A stretch of DNA of 52,105 nt from Betaproteobacteria bacterium. GTDB lineage: Bacteria; Pseudomonadota; Gammaproteobacteria; Burkholderiales; Ferrovaceae. Below, in pieces: positions 1 through 9,884 of this stretch. Every line of letters starts with the position of its first letter. Position 1 is the first letter of the stretch. Where the stretch lies: the NCBI GenBank assembly GCA_028866015.1, contig JAGWIW010000012.1, positions 1 to 52,105 on the forward strand, written 5' to 3'. Below the pieces are notes generated by a model that saw only the letters and a program-made list of their open reading frames with translations, searched no databases and was not told where the DNA came from. Both the position numbers and the translations under genes were made by a program.

Positions 1-931
1 GCAGGGCGACTGCGACCCCTCCTCCCACAGCCAGATCATGCCAGGTCACGGCCGTTCCAGTCAGCACGAACAGCAGGATGAAGAGAACCGCCCCCACCGT
101 TCCGAAATAGCGCGGCCACAGATGAGGTCGAGGGTCGATGAATTTCACCATGATCCCGCCCACCAGCGGCGCCAGCCCGGAGGGGAGGTTCAAGGCTTCC
201 AGGGCGGCCAGCAGGAGCAGCAGGAGTGCAAACAGAAGCACACCGCCCTGATCGTCCGTGAAATCGAAATGGCGTCTCAGCAGCTTGAATCCGATGGCCA
301 GTGCCGCTCCCATGCCAAAGGACCCCAGCAGCAGATAGAGGGGATGCATGACGGCAAGTACCCAATCGCCCTTGAACACACCGTGCAGCTCCCCAATGAT
401 CAGCTTGGAAGCAATGATGGCGTAGGCTGTATTCAGTGCGGTCATGACCATCATCCGCTGTGAAACCTGCCCCTGTGCCTGAAGGTCGGCCGCAACGCGC
501 ATGACTACGGCAGGGGAAGTTCCCATCGCAATGGCCGCAATGACAGCCGAGAGCTTGCCCTCCATGTGGAATACGTACGACAGCAGTCCGTACACGGCAG
601 CAAATGCCAGCCCTGACTCCAGCAGGCTTCCTGCCACCACCCAGAGATTGGTGCGAAGCCAGCGCAGGTTCACCTGAACCCCAAGCTCAAACAGCAACAG
701 CGCCAGCGCCAGGTCGATCAGCATCCGGTAATGAGGCAGATCGTGTACGCCGAACCATCCAAGGCCCATGGGGCCCAAGGTGAGCCCGGCCAGCGCATAG
801 CCTGCAATGCGCGGCAGACGGACAAAGCGGCGCATCGCCTCACTTGCGATAACGGCCCACAACAGGGCCAGGGCAATACGCAGGACTTCGCTGAATTCAA
901 ATGGGCCCGCAGGCCAAGGGGTATCGATCAT
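1..931 (-). CDS. Cation:proton antiporter (CPA2-like), 3' part cut off by the window edge
   Basis: An uninterrupted minus-strand frame runs from an ATG at 929-931 off the left edge, about 310 residues so far. It is strongly hydrophobic, with repeated segments of about 20 non-polar residues. The order of an N-terminal helix, RLPRIAGYALAGLTLGP, LIDLALALLLFELGVQVN and IAAIAMGTSPAVVMR matches the Na+/H+ exchanger domain of CPA2 (KefB-like) antiporters. These exchange protons for K+ or Na+ across the inner membrane. Any C-terminal regulatory domain would lie outside the window. An in-frame GTG at 961 is an alternative start, with a TGA just upstream; neither start has a convincing ribosome site. 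The family is fairly sure; the ion is not determinable. Confidence 0.75.
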   Translation of the reverse strand, partial: MIDTPWPAGPFEFSEVLRIALALLWAVIASEAMRRFVRLPRIAGYALAGLTLGPMGLGWFGVHDLPHYRMLIDLALALLLFELGVQVNLRWLRTNLWVVAGSLLESGLAFAAVYGLLSYVFHMEGKLSAVIAAIAMGTSPAVVMRVAADLQAQGQVSQRMMVMTALNTAYAIIASKLIIGELHGVFKGDWVLAVMHPLYLLLGSFGMGAALAIGFKLLRRHFDFTDDQGGVLLFALLLLLLAALEALNLPSGLAPLVGGIMVKFIDPRPHLWPRYFGTVGAVLFILLFVLTGTAVTWHDLAVGGGVAVAL

Positions 932-997
932 CCAGAAAAACAGGAGGCGGTCATGAAGCACCGCCCAGGGTCAGCAGAAAAAACATTCTGCCACAGA

Positions 998-1029
998 TGA
1001 AGCAGGAAAATGTATTTAATCCTGCTTCA
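998..1029 (-). terminator. Perfect 10-bp inverted repeat across the stop codon of the decarboxylase gene
   Basis: TGAAGCAGGA (998-1007) and TCCTGCTTCA (1020-1029) pair perfectly around a 12-nt AT-rich loop. The loop contains the TAA stop of the decarboxylase gene (1016-1018), so one arm is coding sequence. On the minus strand a run of six T residues follows about 15 nt beyond the stem, which is looser than a classical intrinsic terminator. Termination or 3'-end stabilisation is inferred. Confidence 0.45.
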
Positions 1030-3268
1030 CGCAATCCACGTAAAAGCGCGACGTTCCATTCTGTCCGGTTTTTGAAAGACCATGGATGTCCGTTTCGAAT
1101 CCTGGAAAACGTTCATTGAAAGCCCGAGCAAACTTGAGGTAGCGCACAATCGTGGCATTGAAGCGCTCACCCGGAATCAGCAGCGGGATGCCAGGCGGGT
1201 AAGGAGTGAGCAGTACCGATGTGATGCGCCCTTCAAGGTCATCGATTTCCACGCGCTCCGTTTCGCGGTGGGCCATGCGCGCAAACGCATCCACCGGCTT
1301 CATGGCCGGAACCATGTCGGACAGGTACATCTCCGTGGTAAGGCGTGCCACATCGTTGCTTCGGTACACCTCATGGATCTGGTCGCACAGCTCCTTGAGA
1401 CCCCAGGTTTCGTAGCGCGGATGCTTGGCAACGAACTCGGGAAGCACGCGCCAGAGCGGCTGGTTCTTGTCGTAGTCGTCCTTGAACTGCTGCAGTTCGG
1501 TCACCAGGGTGTTCCAGCGCCCTTTGGTGATGCCGATCGTGAACATGATGAAAAATGAGTACAGGCCAGTTTTCTCCACCACCACACCATGTTCGGCCAG
1601 ATACTTGGTGACGACAGCGGCAGGAATGCCCATGTCATGGAAGTCCCCGTCCACGTCAAGGCCGGGGGTGATGACCGTGGCCTTGATCGGATCGAGCATG
1701 TTGAAACCCTGTGCCAGATTGCCGAACCCGTGCCAGCGCTCACCCGGTTTGAGCATCCAGTCATCGCGATTGCCAATGCCTTCGTCGGCCAGATACTCGG
1801 GTCCCCAGACCTTGAACCACCAATCGGCACCCCACTCTTCGTCCACCTTGCGCATGGCCCGACGAAAGTCCAGCGCTTCGTTGATGGATTCTTCCACCAG
1901 CGCGGTGCCTCCCGGCGGCTCCATCATGGCCGCGGCCACGTCGCAGGAGGCGATGATCGCGTATTGCGGACTGGTGGAGGTGTGCATGAGATAGGCTTCG
2001 TTGAAACAGTCACGGTCCAGCTTCCGCGTCTGGCTGTCCTGGATCAGGATCTGGGAGGCCTGGCTCAACCCTGCCAGCAGTTTGTGAGTGGATTGCGTGG
2101 ACATGACCATGGACTGTTCGCAAACCGGCCGGTCGCGGCCGATGGCATGCATGTCCTTGTAAAAGTCACTGAAGGCGGCGTGTGGCAGCCAGGCTTCGTC
2201 GAAATGGAGGGTGTCGATTTCACCGTCCAGCATGCCTTTGATGGTTTCAACGTTGTAGATGATGCCATCGTACGTGCTTTGCGTGATGGTCAGCACGCGC
2301 GGCTGCGACGTACTGCCCTGGGCAAACGGATTGGCGGCGATTTTGCGCCGGATGTTCTCCGGACGGAATTCCTCCAGGGGGATCGGTCCGATGATGCCGT
2401 AATGATTGCGGGTGGGCATCAGGAATACCGGAATGGCACCGGTCATGGTGATGGCATGCAGCACCGACTTGTGGCAATTGCGGTCCACCACCACAACGTC
2501 CCCGGCAGCAACCGTGGAATGCCAGACGATCTTGTTCGACGTGGAGGTGCCATTGGTGACGAAAAACAGGTGGTCGGCATTGAAAATGCGCGCAGCGTTG
2601 CGCTCGGATGCGGCAACCGGCCCCGTATGGTCCAGCAACTGGCCCAGTTCGTCCACGGCGTTGCAGACGTCGGCGCGCAGCATGTTCTCGCCGAAAAACT
2701 GGTGGAACATCTGCCCCACCGGGCTTTTGAGAAAAGCGACGCCGCCGGAATGCCCGGGACAGTGCCAGGAGTAGGATCCGTCCGAAGCGTAATGGGTCAA
2801 GGCCCGGAAAAACGGGGGCGCCAGGGAGTCCAGGTAGACACGCGCTTCACGGGCGATGTGACGCGCCACGAATTCCGGAGTGTCTTCAAACATGTGGATG
2901 AACCCGTGCAGTTCCTTCAGCACGTCATTGGGAATGTGCCGTGAGGTGCGGGTTTCGCCATACAGAAAAATGGGGATATCGGCATTGCGCCAGCGGATTT
3001 CCTGCACGAACGCCCGCAGGTGCTTGAGGGCCGCTTCCATCTCGTCCCGGGAGCCGCCGCCGAACTCTTCATCGTCGATGGACAAAATGAAGGTGGAGGC
3101 ACGGCTTTGCTGCTGGGCAAATGAAGCCATGTCCCCGAAGCTGGTCACGCCCAGGACTTCCAGGCCTTCCTTTTGGATGGCATCGGCCAGGGCGCGAATG
3201 CCCAGACCGCTGGTATTTTCTGAGCGGAAATCCTCGTCGATGATGACGACAGGAAAGCGAAATTTCAT
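1016..3268 (-). CDS. Arginine/lysine/ornithine decarboxylase (PLP-dependent, fold III-type large decarboxylase)
   Basis: The 750-residue product has the size and order of the large inducible-type basic amino-acid decarboxylases: an N-terminal wing (response-regulator-like) domain up to about residue 130, the PLP aminotransferase-like core, and a C-terminal domain. The PLP lysine is K396 in STHKLLAGLSQ, and HFDEAW lies upstream as expected. The reaction yields agmatine, cadaverine or putrescine plus CO2 in the cytoplasm, for polyamine supply or acid resistance. Substrate preference cannot be read from these motifs. AGGGAGA precedes the ATG. A TATAAT on the minus strand (3293-3298) overlaps the stop of the upstream acyl-CoA ligase gene and could be its -10, but no good -35 is visible. 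Confidence 0.9.
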   Translation of the reverse strand: MKFRFPVVIIDEDFRSENTSGLGIRALADAIQKEGLEVLGVTSFGDMASFAQQQSRASTFILSIDDEEFGGGSRDEMEAALKHLRAFVQEIRWRNADIPIFLYGETRTSRHIPNDVLKELHGFIHMFEDTPEFVARHIAREARVYLDSLAPPFFRALTHYASDGSYSWHCPGHSGGVAFLKSPVGQMFHQFFGENMLRADVCNAVDELGQLLDHTGPVAASERNAARIFNADHLFFVTNGTSTSNKIVWHSTVAAGDVVVVDRNCHKSVLHAITMTGAIPVFLMPTRNHYGIIGPIPLEEFRPENIRRKIAANPFAQGSTSQPRVLTITQSTYDGIIYNVETIKGMLDGEIDTLHFDEAWLPHAAFSDFYKDMHAIGRDRPVCEQSMVMSTQSTHKLLAGLSQASQILIQDSQTRKLDRDCFNEAYLMHTSTSPQYAIIASCDVAAAMMEPPGGTALVEESINEALDFRRAMRKVDEEWGADWWFKVWGPEYLADEGIGNRDDWMLKPGERWHGFGNLAQGFNMLDPIKATVITPGLDVDGDFHDMGIPAAVVTKYLAEHGVVVEKTGLYSFFIMFTIGITKGRWNTLVTELQQFKDDYDKNQPLWRVLPEFVAKHPRYETWGLKELCDQIHEVYRSNDVARLTTEMYLSDMVPAMKPVDAFARMAHRETERVEIDDLEGRITSVLLTPYPPGIPLLIPGERFNATIVRYLKFARAFNERFPGFETDIHGLSKTGQNGTSRFYVDCVKQD

Positions 3269-3293
3269 GGCGATCTCCCTGGGAAGGGGCGCA

Positions 3294-4895
3294 TTATAGT
3301 CCCCTTTCAGAACGCAGGGCGGCTTTATTCAGTTTTCCCGTTGCCGTATGCGGCAGGGACTCCAGGAACTCGATCCGGTCGGGCAACCACCATTTGGCCA
3401 CACGCTGTTCCAGAAAGGACCGCAAGGCTTCCGTCGTCACCGTTTCGCCCGGCCGCAGGACAGCCAGCAACAGGGGGCGCTCGCCCCAATGTGGATGCGG
3501 CATGCCGATAACGGCCGCTTCCAGGATGGCTGGATGGCTGGCCGTCACCTGTTCGAGCTCAATGGAACTGATCCATTCACCACCGCTTTTGATCATGTCC
3601 TTGGCACGGTCCGTGACCTGCATGAAGCCATCCGCATCCATGATCGCCACGTCTCCCGTGGGGAACCAGCCGTTGACCAGCGGATCCGCTTCCTCGCGGT
3701 AATAGCCGCTGCAGACCCAATGCCCCCTCACCTGCAGGTGACCGAAGGTTGCGCCATCGTGGGGCACGGGCTGTCCTGCTTCGTCCACGACTTCGAGGTC
3801 CACGCCGAACAGCGACCGCCCCGAACGGGCCAGCCAGTCCCGCCGTTCCTGGCCGCGCAGACCGGCCTGACGAAGCTTGGGCTGGGTGAGTGCCGCCACG
3901 GGGCTGGTTTCCGTCATGCCCCAACCCGGCAGAACGGTCACTTGCTGCACATCTTCAAAATAACTGATGATCGTTTTCGGGCAGGCCGCGCCCCCCACAC
4001 CCAAACGCTTGAGGTAATGCAGCTTGAGTCCTTCGGACTGCAAATACTGCATGAGGTGGTTCCACACGGTGGGCACTCCGGCCGTCAGGGTGACGCGCTC
4101 CGTTTCCAGCAGCGCATACAGGCTGGCACCATCCAGTTGTGCCCCGGGAAGCACCAGCTTGCACCCGGTGAGTGCCGCCGCATAGGGAAAACCCCAGGCA
4201 TTGGCATGAAAAAGCGGCACTACAGGCAAGGCCACGTCGCGCGCAGAAAACGAGAGCGAATCGGGCAGAGCCACGCCCCATGCATGAAGCAAGGTGGAGC
4301 GGTGACTGTACAGCACCCCTTTGGGCTTGCCCGTGGTGCCCGAGGTATAGCATAGGGCTGCAGCGGAACGCTCGTCGAGCTCAGGCCACTCAAAACGGGC
4401 GGATGCCGTGGCGAGCAAGGCCTCGTACTCCAGCAACGGAAAAGTTGAAGCGCCAAGCTGGGGACCTACTCCCATCACGATGATCTGCCGCACGCAGCCG
4501 ATGCGTGCCGCAATGGATTCCAGCAGCGGCAAAAACTGGGCATCTGCCAACAGGATGACGTCTTCCGCATGGGCAATGATGCCGGCGATCTGTTCGGGAA
4601 ACAGGCGCGGATTGATGGTGTGACAGACAGCCCCCATGCCCGAGATGGCGTAATACGCTTCAAGATGGCGGTGGTGATTCCAGCCCAGGGTCCCGACGCA
4701 GTCTCCCGGCTTCACCCCAAGCGCCTGCAGGGCATTTGCAAGCTGCCGTGCCCGATGGTGTGTTGCTTGCCAGCTGGAGCGGTGGATCGTCCCATCGGCT
4801 TCGCGCGAAACGATTTCCGTATCACCATGATGACGGTCGGCATGTTCAATCAGGGAAGAGACCAGCAACGGGCGATGCATCATCAAACCAAACAT
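3294..4895 (-). CDS. Acyl-CoA ligase (AMP-forming; medium/long-chain fatty acid or DmdB-like)
   Basis: A 533-residue member of the adenylate-forming superfamily. Visible motifs in order are CYTSGTTGKPKG (AMP/phosphate loop, about residue 180), PGWGMTETSP (about 325), the hinge region WFPTGDVAIMDADGF...DRAKDMIKSGGEW, and the C-terminal catalytic lysine in TATGKLNK. These activate a carboxylic acid via an acyl-adenylate and transfer it to coenzyme A in the cytosol. Overall resemblance is to the AlkK/DmdB branch, but chain length or a methylthio-propionate substrate cannot be decided here. GGAG sits just before the ATG. The gene lies 25 nt upstream of the decarboxylase gene and 32 nt after moaA on the same strand. 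Confidence 0.85.
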   Translation of the reverse strand: MFGLMMHRPLLVSSLIEHADRHHGDTEIVSREADGTIHRSSWQATHHRARQLANALQALGVKPGDCVGTLGWNHHRHLEAYYAISGMGAVCHTINPRLFPEQIAGIIAHAEDVILLADAQFLPLLESIAARIGCVRQIIVMGVGPQLGASTFPLLEYEALLATASARFEWPELDERSAAALCYTSGTTGKPKGVLYSHRSTLLHAWGVALPDSLSFSARDVALPVVPLFHANAWGFPYAAALTGCKLVLPGAQLDGASLYALLETERVTLTAGVPTVWNHLMQYLQSEGLKLHYLKRLGVGGAACPKTIISYFEDVQQVTVLPGWGMTETSPVAALTQPKLRQAGLRGQERRDWLARSGRSLFGVDLEVVDEAGQPVPHDGATFGHLQVRGHWVCSGYYREEADPLVNGWFPTGDVAIMDADGFMQVTDRAKDMIKSGGEWISSIELEQVTASHPAILEAAVIGMPHPHWGERPLLLAVLRPGETVTTEALRSFLEQRVAKWWLPDRIEFLESLPHTATGKLNKAALRSERGL

Positions 4896-4927
4896 GGGGG
4901 CTCCGGCACTGTCAGGGGTTCGGGGAA

Positions 4928-5947
4928 TCAGCCCCCGATGTAGGACATTTCGATTTTATGCTGGCTCTGCCCCGCCTCAGTCCGGATTTCCGAGTAACGG
5001 TCCGAGCGCTGCTGCCAAAGGTCTGAAATGGTTTGCACCAGGGTCTCGTCATCTGCCCCGGCTCGCAAGGGAGTTTTGATATCCACGCCTTCCGTGGCAA
5101 AAAGACAGGTATAAAGACGCCCGTCCGTCGACAGGCGCAGCCGGGTGCATCCTCGGCAAAAGGGCTGGGTCACCGAAGCAATCAGGCCGATTTCCCCTGA
5201 ACCATCGCGGTAGCGATAGCGATCGGCCACTTCCCCCGGGTAGTTGGGATCGACCGGCTCCAACGGCCAATGATGCTGCAGGCGACTGAGTATTTCGGCT
5301 GCACCCACCACGTCGTTCATGCGCCAGCCGTTGGTGGCACCCACGTCCATGAATTCAATGAAACGCAGGATCACGCCCGACCCGCGAAAATGCCGGGCCA
5401 ATTCCACCACGGCATGTTCGTTGACCCCCCTCTGGATCACGGCATTCACCTTGACGGGCGCAAAACCGGCCCGCTGGGCCGCTTCGATGCCTTCCAGCAC
5501 TTGCGCCACCGTAAAGTCGGCATCGTTCATGCGCATGAACGTGGGATCATCCAGGGCGTCCAGGCTGACCGTGACACGCCGCAGTCCGGCATCCTTCAGG
5601 GCCTGGGCTTTCCTTGCGAGCAATGCACCGTTGGTGGTCAGGGTGAGGTCGAGGTCGGGAATGACTGCCAGCTGTGCAATCAGGGATTCGATCTGCTTGC
5701 GCAGCAGGGGCTCGCCACCGGTCAGCCGGATCTTGTTCACACCCAGGTTCCGGAATAGCCGTGCCAACCGGCTCACTTCCTCGAAGGACAGCAACTCGGG
5801 ACGCGGGAGAAAAGCATGGTCTGGACCGAAAATTTCCCGCGGCATGCAATAGGTGCAGCGGAAATTGCAGCGGTCGGTCACGGAGATCCTCAGATCGCGC
5901 AATGGCCGGCCCAACGTATCCTTTAAAAGCGGCGAAGTCGTTTTCAT
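4928..5947 (-). CDS. moaA: GTP 3',8-cyclase MoaA (molybdenum cofactor biosynthesis)
   Basis: A radical SAM enzyme of 339 residues that converts GTP to cyclic pyranopterin precursor together with MoaC. The N-terminal [4Fe-4S]-SAM motif is C27-x3-C31-x2-C34 in [12 protein letters not shown] second, C-terminal cluster site is seen in [19 protein letters not shown]. The protein ends in the conserved Gly-Gly needed for activity in MoaA. The frame stays open further upstream, but that part is antisense to mobA, and the ATG at 5947 gives the normal family length. The gene is divergent from mobA; no moaC, moaD or moaE is in the window. Confidence 0.95.
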   Translation of the reverse strand: MKTTSPLLKDTLGRPLRDLRISVTDRCNFRCTYCMPREIFGPDHAFLPRPELLSFEEVSRLARLFRNLGVNKIRLTGGEPLLRKQIESLIAQLAVIPDLDLTLTTNGALLARKAQALKDAGLRRVTVSLDALDDPTFMRMNDADFTVAQVLEGIEAAQRAGFAPVKVNAVIQRGVNEHAVVELARHFRGSGVILRFIEFMDVGATNGWRMNDVVGAAEILSRLQHHWPLEPVDPNYPGEVADRYRYRDGSGEIGLIASVTQPFCRGCTRLRLSTDGRLYTCLFATEGVDIKTPLRAGADDETLVQTISDLWQQRSDRYSEIRTEAGQSQHKIEMSYIGG

Positions 5948-5962
5948 GATGGCTGACCGGGT

Positions 5963-5968
5963 ATTATA
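5963..5968 (-). promoter_or_regulatory. Candidate -10 element for moaA
   Basis: The minus strand reads TATAAT 16 nt before the moaA ATG, a perfect sigma-70 -10 hexamer in the 93-nt moaA/mobA divergent spacer. No convincing -35 hexamer lies 16-18 nt upstream, so an activator or a weak promoter would have to be assumed. Confidence 0.4.
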
Positions 5969-6040
5969 CTGTAGCCACATGCATTGTGGACGAGCCGCAC
6001 CCGTGAAAGACCTATCCTCCCCCCAAAATCGGAGCCTGCC

Positions 6041-6622
6041 ATGAGCGTTGCCGGATGCATTCTTGCAGGGGGAGCGGGGTTGCGCATGGGCGGACAGGAC
6101 AAAGGGCTCCTGACGTGGCAGGGCCGGCCCCTGATCGAATCCGTCATTGCCCGTTTCCAGCCGCAGGTGGACACCCTCATGCTGAGCGCCAACCGCCACC
6201 TGCAGCAATACCAGGCTTACGGATATCCCGTGCTGACCGATTCCGAAGAAGGCTATGCCGGCCCTCTGGCCGGCATCGAGCAGGCCTTGAAACAGGCCCA
6301 CGGTGCCCATGAACTGGTGGCCGTCGTGCCCTGTGACGCCCCACTCCTTCCGCTGGACCTGGTGGCCCGGTTGCACGGCAGCCTGGCCGAGGCCGACGTG
6401 GATATCGCCTATGCGGTCACTGTGGGCGGGGACCAGCCCGTTTTCAGCCTGATCAAAACCAGCCTGCTTCCAAGTCTTTCCGACTACCTGCGCTCCGGCG
6501 AGCGGAAAGTGCAACGCTGGTATGGCCGCTGCCCCTGCATCGCGGTCCCCTTCGACGACCAGCCCGCCGCTTTCACCAACATCAATACCCCGGACATGCT
6601 CCAGGGACTCACGCCATCATGA
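6041..6622 (+). CDS. mobA: Molybdenum cofactor guanylyltransferase MobA
   Basis: A 193-residue nucleotidyltransferase that joins GMP to molybdopterin-Mo to form the guanine dinucleotide cofactor used by DMSO-reductase-family enzymes. The signature [16 protein letters not shown] (residues 8-23) is the GTP-binding loop, and the PCDAPLLP motif for metal binding follows near residue 103. The start at 6041 is chosen because GGAG lies 7 nt upstream and the signature then sits near the N-terminus; an earlier in-frame ATG at 5984 would add residues with no family match. The stop overlaps the moeA start (ATGA), so translation is probably coupled. Confidence 0.95.
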   Translation: MSVAGCILAGGAGLRMGGQDKGLLTWQGRPLIESVIARFQPQVDTLMLSANRHLQQYQAYGYPVLTDSEEGYAGPLAGIEQALKQAHGAHELVAVVPCDAPLLPLDLVARLHGSLAEADVDIAYAVTVGGDQPVFSLIKTSLLPSLSDYLRSGERKVQRWYGRCPCIAVPFDDQPAAFTNINTPDMLQGLTPS

Positions 6623-7890
6623 ATACCCCGTCAACCCCTTCCCTTTACAGCTGCGCCGACGAATACGATCCGCACTCCATGACGGTTGAGCAGGCCCGTT
6701 CGGTCATTGCCCGCTACCTGAAACCGGTTGCAGGCACCATGCGCGTGCCGGTGCGCTCGGCTCTCAACCGCGTCCTGGCTGAAGATGTGCTCTCGCCGCT
6801 GGACGTACCTGCCCATGCCAATTCGGCCATGGACGGCTACGCCGTGCGTTTTTCCGACCTCGCCGCCAGCGGGGAAACCGGCTTGGCCGTGGCGCAGACC
6901 CTGCTGGCCGGAGCCGCCGCACAACACCCCCTGGTCCCCGACCAGGCTGCCCGCATCATGACCGGGGCCATGCTTCCTGCCGGAGCCGACACGGTGGTCA
7001 TGCAGGAACAGGCCCGCCGGGAAGGCGAGCGCGTCTGGGTCGCCGCCGGGCAGCGGCGCGGACAACACGTGCGCCTGCCAGGGGAGGACCTGTCCAAAGG
7101 CCTGCCGGCATTGCACAAGGGCCGAAAAATCCGCCCTGCCGAACTGGGACTTCTGGCCTCGCTCGGCATTGGTGAAATCCTGGTCTACCGTCCCCTGCGC
7201 GTGGCATTTTTCTCCACGGGGGACGAACTGGTTTCCATCGGGCACCCCCTGGAGCCCGGCCAAATCTACGACAGCAACCGCTACACCCTGTACGGCATGC
7301 TCACGGAACTGGGGTTCGATTGCCTGGACATGGGGGTCGTGCGCGATCATCCGGTGGCCCTGGAAAATGCGTTTGAGGAAGCTTCGCGCATGGCTGACGT
7401 GGTGATCACCAGCGGCGGCGTTTCCGTAGGGGAAGCGGATTTCATCAAACCGCTGCTGGCGCGCCTGGGCGAAACCGTGTTCTGGAAAATTGCCATGAAA
7501 CCCGGGCGCCCCCTGGCTTATGGGCATTTGGGTGAGAGCCACTTTTTCGGCTTGCCGGGAAACCCGGTGGCCGTCATGGTCACTTTTTATACGTTCGTTC
7601 GCGATGCCCTGCTGGCCCTTTCCGGCATCAGTCCGGTAGCGCCGGCCCCTCGCCTGCGAGTACGCACCACCACACCGCTCAAAAAAGCCCCTGGGCGCAC
7701 CGAGTTCCAGCGCGGCATCGTATCCCGGGGTGCCGATGGCACCTGGACCGTACGCAGCACTGGCAACCAGGGCTCAGGCATCCTGCGCTCCATGAGCGAA
7801 GCCAACTGTTTCATCATTCTGCCCCTGGATTCCGGTCCGGTACCGGCCGGCGAGGAAGTGGAAATCCAGCTGTTCGAAGGAATTCTCTAG
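6619..7890 (+). CDS. moeA: Molybdopterin molybdenumtransferase MoeA
   Basis: A 423-residue protein that inserts molybdate into adenylylated molybdopterin. Recognisable MoeA segments are [12 protein letters not shown] (residues 66-77), [17 protein letters not shown], the molybdopterin-binding [20 protein letters not shown] and [10 protein letters not shown] followed by LPGNPVAV. The first 20 residues, before MTVEQAR, are poorly conserved in the family. The gene overlaps mobA by 4 nt and is followed after 4 nt by bpt, so mobA, moeA and the genes behind them probably share a transcript. Together with moaA this indicates that the host makes at least one molybdoenzyme. Confidence 0.95.
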   Translation: MNTPSTPSLYSCADEYDPHSMTVEQARSVIARYLKPVAGTMRVPVRSALNRVLAEDVLSPLDVPAHANSAMDGYAVRFSDLAASGETGLAVAQTLLAGAAAQHPLVPDQAARIMTGAMLPAGADTVVMQEQARREGERVWVAAGQRRGQHVRLPGEDLSKGLPALHKGRKIRPAELGLLASLGIGEILVYRPLRVAFFSTGDELVSIGHPLEPGQIYDSNRYTLYGMLTELGFDCLDMGVVRDHPVALENAFEEASRMADVVITSGGVSVGEADFIKPLLARLGETVFWKIAMKPGRPLAYGHLGESHFFGLPGNPVAVMVTFYTFVRDALLALSGISPVAPAPRLRVRTTTPLKKAPGRTEFQRGIVSRGADGTWTVRSTGNQGSGILRSMSEANCFIILPLDSGPVPAGEEVEIQLFEGIL

Positions 7891-7894
7891 CACC

Positions 7895-8635
7895 ATGACC
7901 CGGCTTCATGACCTTCCCCTGCGGCAGCTGCAGTTTTATGCCACGGCACCGTATCCCTGCAGCTATCTGCCCAATCTCGAGGCTCGCTCGCAGGTCGTCA
8001 CTCCGGGCTACCTGGTGGATCAGCATCTCTACAGTGCCCTCGTGGATTCAGGGTTCAGGCGCAGCGGCGTCTTCACCTACCGCCCCCATTGCAATCATTG
8101 CCGTGCCTGCGTTCCCGTGCGCGTGGATGTAGGCGCCTTCAAGGCAAACCGTGCCCAGCGCCGAACCTGGGCACGCCATGCCCATCTGGAAGCCCTCTGG
8201 CAGCCCCTGCGGTTCGAGGAGGAACATTATGAGTTGTATTCCCGCTATCAGACGGCCCGCCACCTGGAGCGCAACTCAGGCCTGGACAGCCAGGAGCAAT
8301 ACGTGCACTTCCTCCTGCAGTCCACCGTTCCCAGCCAGCTCGTGGAATTCCGCGAAAACGGCATCCTGCGCATGATCAGCATCATCGATGAACTGGAACA
8401 GGGCCTCTCTTCGGTTTATACCTTCTACGATCCGGACCTGCCCCAGGCCAGCCTTGGTACCTACAACATCCTCTGGCAGATTGAGGAATGCCGGCGTCGC
8501 AACCTGCCCTGGCTGTATCTGGGGTACTGGATTGCCCGCAGCAACAAGATGGCCTACAAGATCCGGTTCCAGCCCCTACAGGGGCTGGTCGACCAGCGCT
8601 GGATCCCGCTCAGTCCCACTTCGGAGTCCCTTTGA
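7895..8635 (+). CDS. bpt: Aspartate/glutamate leucyltransferase Bpt (N-end rule)
   Basis: A 246-residue aminoacyl-tRNA-protein transferase that adds leucine from Leu-tRNA to proteins starting with Asp or Glu, marking them for ClpAP. The N-terminal half shows the expected cysteine-rich region (PYPCSYLP and [10 protein letters not shown]), and the C-terminal half shows the GNAT-like core, with [20 protein letters not shown] and LYLGYWI. Length and motifs fit the bacterial Ate/Bpt family. The stop and the pyrD start share TGATG, which implies translational coupling. Confidence 0.93.
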   Translation: MTRLHDLPLRQLQFYATAPYPCSYLPNLEARSQVVTPGYLVDQHLYSALVDSGFRRSGVFTYRPHCNHCRACVPVRVDVGAFKANRAQRRTWARHAHLEALWQPLRFEEEHYELYSRYQTARHLERNSGLDSQEQYVHFLLQSTVPSQLVEFRENGILRMISIIDELEQGLSSVYTFYDPDLPQASLGTYNILWQIEECRRRNLPWLYLGYWIARSNKMAYKIRFQPLQGLVDQRWIPLSPTSESL

Positions 8636-9645
8636 TGCTGTATTCCCTCGCGCGCAACCTGTTGTTCCAGGTGGATCCCGAACGCGCGCACGCGCTGTCT
8701 CTCCAGGCCCTCACCCAGGCAGCCCGTTGCGGCCTGGTGAAGCCAGGATCGGCTCGATCGGTGCAGCCGCGCACGGTCATGGGCCTGTCGTTTCCCAACC
8801 CCCTGGGCATTGCTGCCGGACTGGACAAAAATGCAGAGTACCTGGACGGCCTGGGCGCCCTGGGCGTGGGCTTCGTGGAGGTGGGCACGGTCACGCCCCG
8901 CCCGCAGCCCGGCAACCCCAAGCCCCGCGTATTCCGTCTACCGGAAGTGGAAGGCATCATCAACCGGCTGGGATTCAACAACAATGGTGTCGATTACCTG
9001 CTGCAGCAGGTGGCGCGCTCCAGTTACCGCGGCATCCTGGGCATCAACATCGGCAAAAATTTCGACACGCCGCTCGACAAGGCCGTGCAAGACTATGTGC
9101 TGGCGCTCCGTCGCGTGGCCCCGCATGCCCATTACGTCACGGTCAACATTTCATCCCCCAACACGGCCAACCTGAGGCAATTGCAGGGCGACGAAGCGCT
9201 GGACCGCCTGCTGGGCGCGCTCAAAACCACCCAGCAGGCGCTCGCTGACGAGCACGGACGGTACGTGCCCATCGCCCTCAAGATCGCACCGGACCTCACG
9301 AAGGAACAAGTGGAAGCCATCGCGCGCCTGCTCATGACTCACCGCATGGATGCCGTGATTGCCACCAACACTACTGTTGGGCGCGAGGCCATTGCAAGCC
9401 ATCCCTTGTCCAGGGAAACCGGCGGCCTGAGCGGAGCACCGCTGCATGAAGCCTCCCTGGCCGTGGTGCGCCAGCTCGCCCGCGCGCTGGATGGCGCGCT
9501 TCCCATCATCGGCGTGGGCGGCATCACCAGCGGTGCCCGTGCCAGGGCCATGCTGGAGGCCGGCGCCACCCTGATCCAGATCTACACCGGACTGATTTAC
9601 CGCGGGCCTGGCCTGGTCGACGAAATCCTCGAGGCCATTGCGTGA
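8635..9645 (+). CDS. pyrD: Dihydroorotate dehydrogenase (quinone), class 2, PyrD
   Basis: A 336-residue membrane-associated FMN enzyme that oxidises dihydroorotate to orotate with ubiquinone, the fourth step of pyrimidine synthesis. The N-terminal helix pair ([19 protein letters not shown]) is the membrane/quinone-tunnel region typical of class 2. FMN and substrate motifs are [39 protein letters not shown] with the catalytic serine, and IIGVGGI. The start at 8635 is the only one that leaves a normal N-terminus, and it overlaps the bpt stop by one base. The stop overlaps the GTG start of the ferredoxin gene. Confidence 0.96.
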   Translation: MLYSLARNLLFQVDPERAHALSLQALTQAARCGLVKPGSARSVQPRTVMGLSFPNPLGIAAGLDKNAEYLDGLGALGVGFVEVGTVTPRPQPGNPKPRVFRLPEVEGIINRLGFNNNGVDYLLQQVARSSYRGILGINIGKNFDTPLDKAVQDYVLALRRVAPHAHYVTVNISSPNTANLRQLQGDEALDRLLGALKTTQQALADEHGRYVPIALKIAPDLTKEQVEAIARLLMTHRMDAVIATNTTVGREAIASHPLSRETGGLSGAPLHEASLAVVRQLARALDGALPIIGVGGITSGARARAMLEAGATLIQIYTGLIYRGPGLVDEILEAIA

Positions 9646-9884
9646 ACGCAGATCGCCCCCAACCCACGCTGGCCACCCGGACGCAGGTGGCCTGGATTCG
9701 CGAGGCGGATTGCATCGGCTGCTTCCGTTGCGTCAAGGCATGCCCCGAAGGGGCGATCCTCGGGGCCTCCCGCTACATGCATACCGTCCTGCGGGACCGG
9801 TGCACCGGCTGCGAAAGCTGTTTGCCCCCCTGTCCCACTGATTGCATCGAGCTTGTGCCGGCCGAAGCACTGGCTGCAGCATGA
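9642..9884 (+). CDS. Small 2[4Fe-4S] ferredoxin (RnfB/RsxB-like iron-sulfur domain)
   Basis: An 80-residue protein with two complete [4Fe-4S] motifs: [12 protein letters not shown] near residues 24-35 and [12 protein letters not shown] about 30 residues later. It resembles the ferredoxin part of RnfB/RsxB, whose gene often precedes nth in proteobacteria, but it lacks the N-terminal membrane helix and the separate cysteine-rich domain of full RnfB. It probably carries electrons in the cytoplasm; the partner is unknown. The GTG start at 9642 overlaps the pyrD stop, and the stop overlaps the nth start, so it is embedded in a coupled operon. Confidence 0.85.
   Translation: MNADRPQPTLATRTQVAWIREADCIGCFRCVKACPEGAILGASRYMHTVLRDRCTGCESCLPPCPTDCIELVPAEALAAA

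Noticed and set aside
1589-2944. 451-codon open frame antisense to the decarboxylase gene
   Set aside because: It has no recognisable protein pattern and is fully covered by a well-supported gene; long antisense frames are common in GC-rich DNA.
5948-6514. N-terminal extension of moaA by about 190 codons
   Set aside because: The added part is antisense to mobA and has no homology; the ATG at 5947 gives the normal MoaA.
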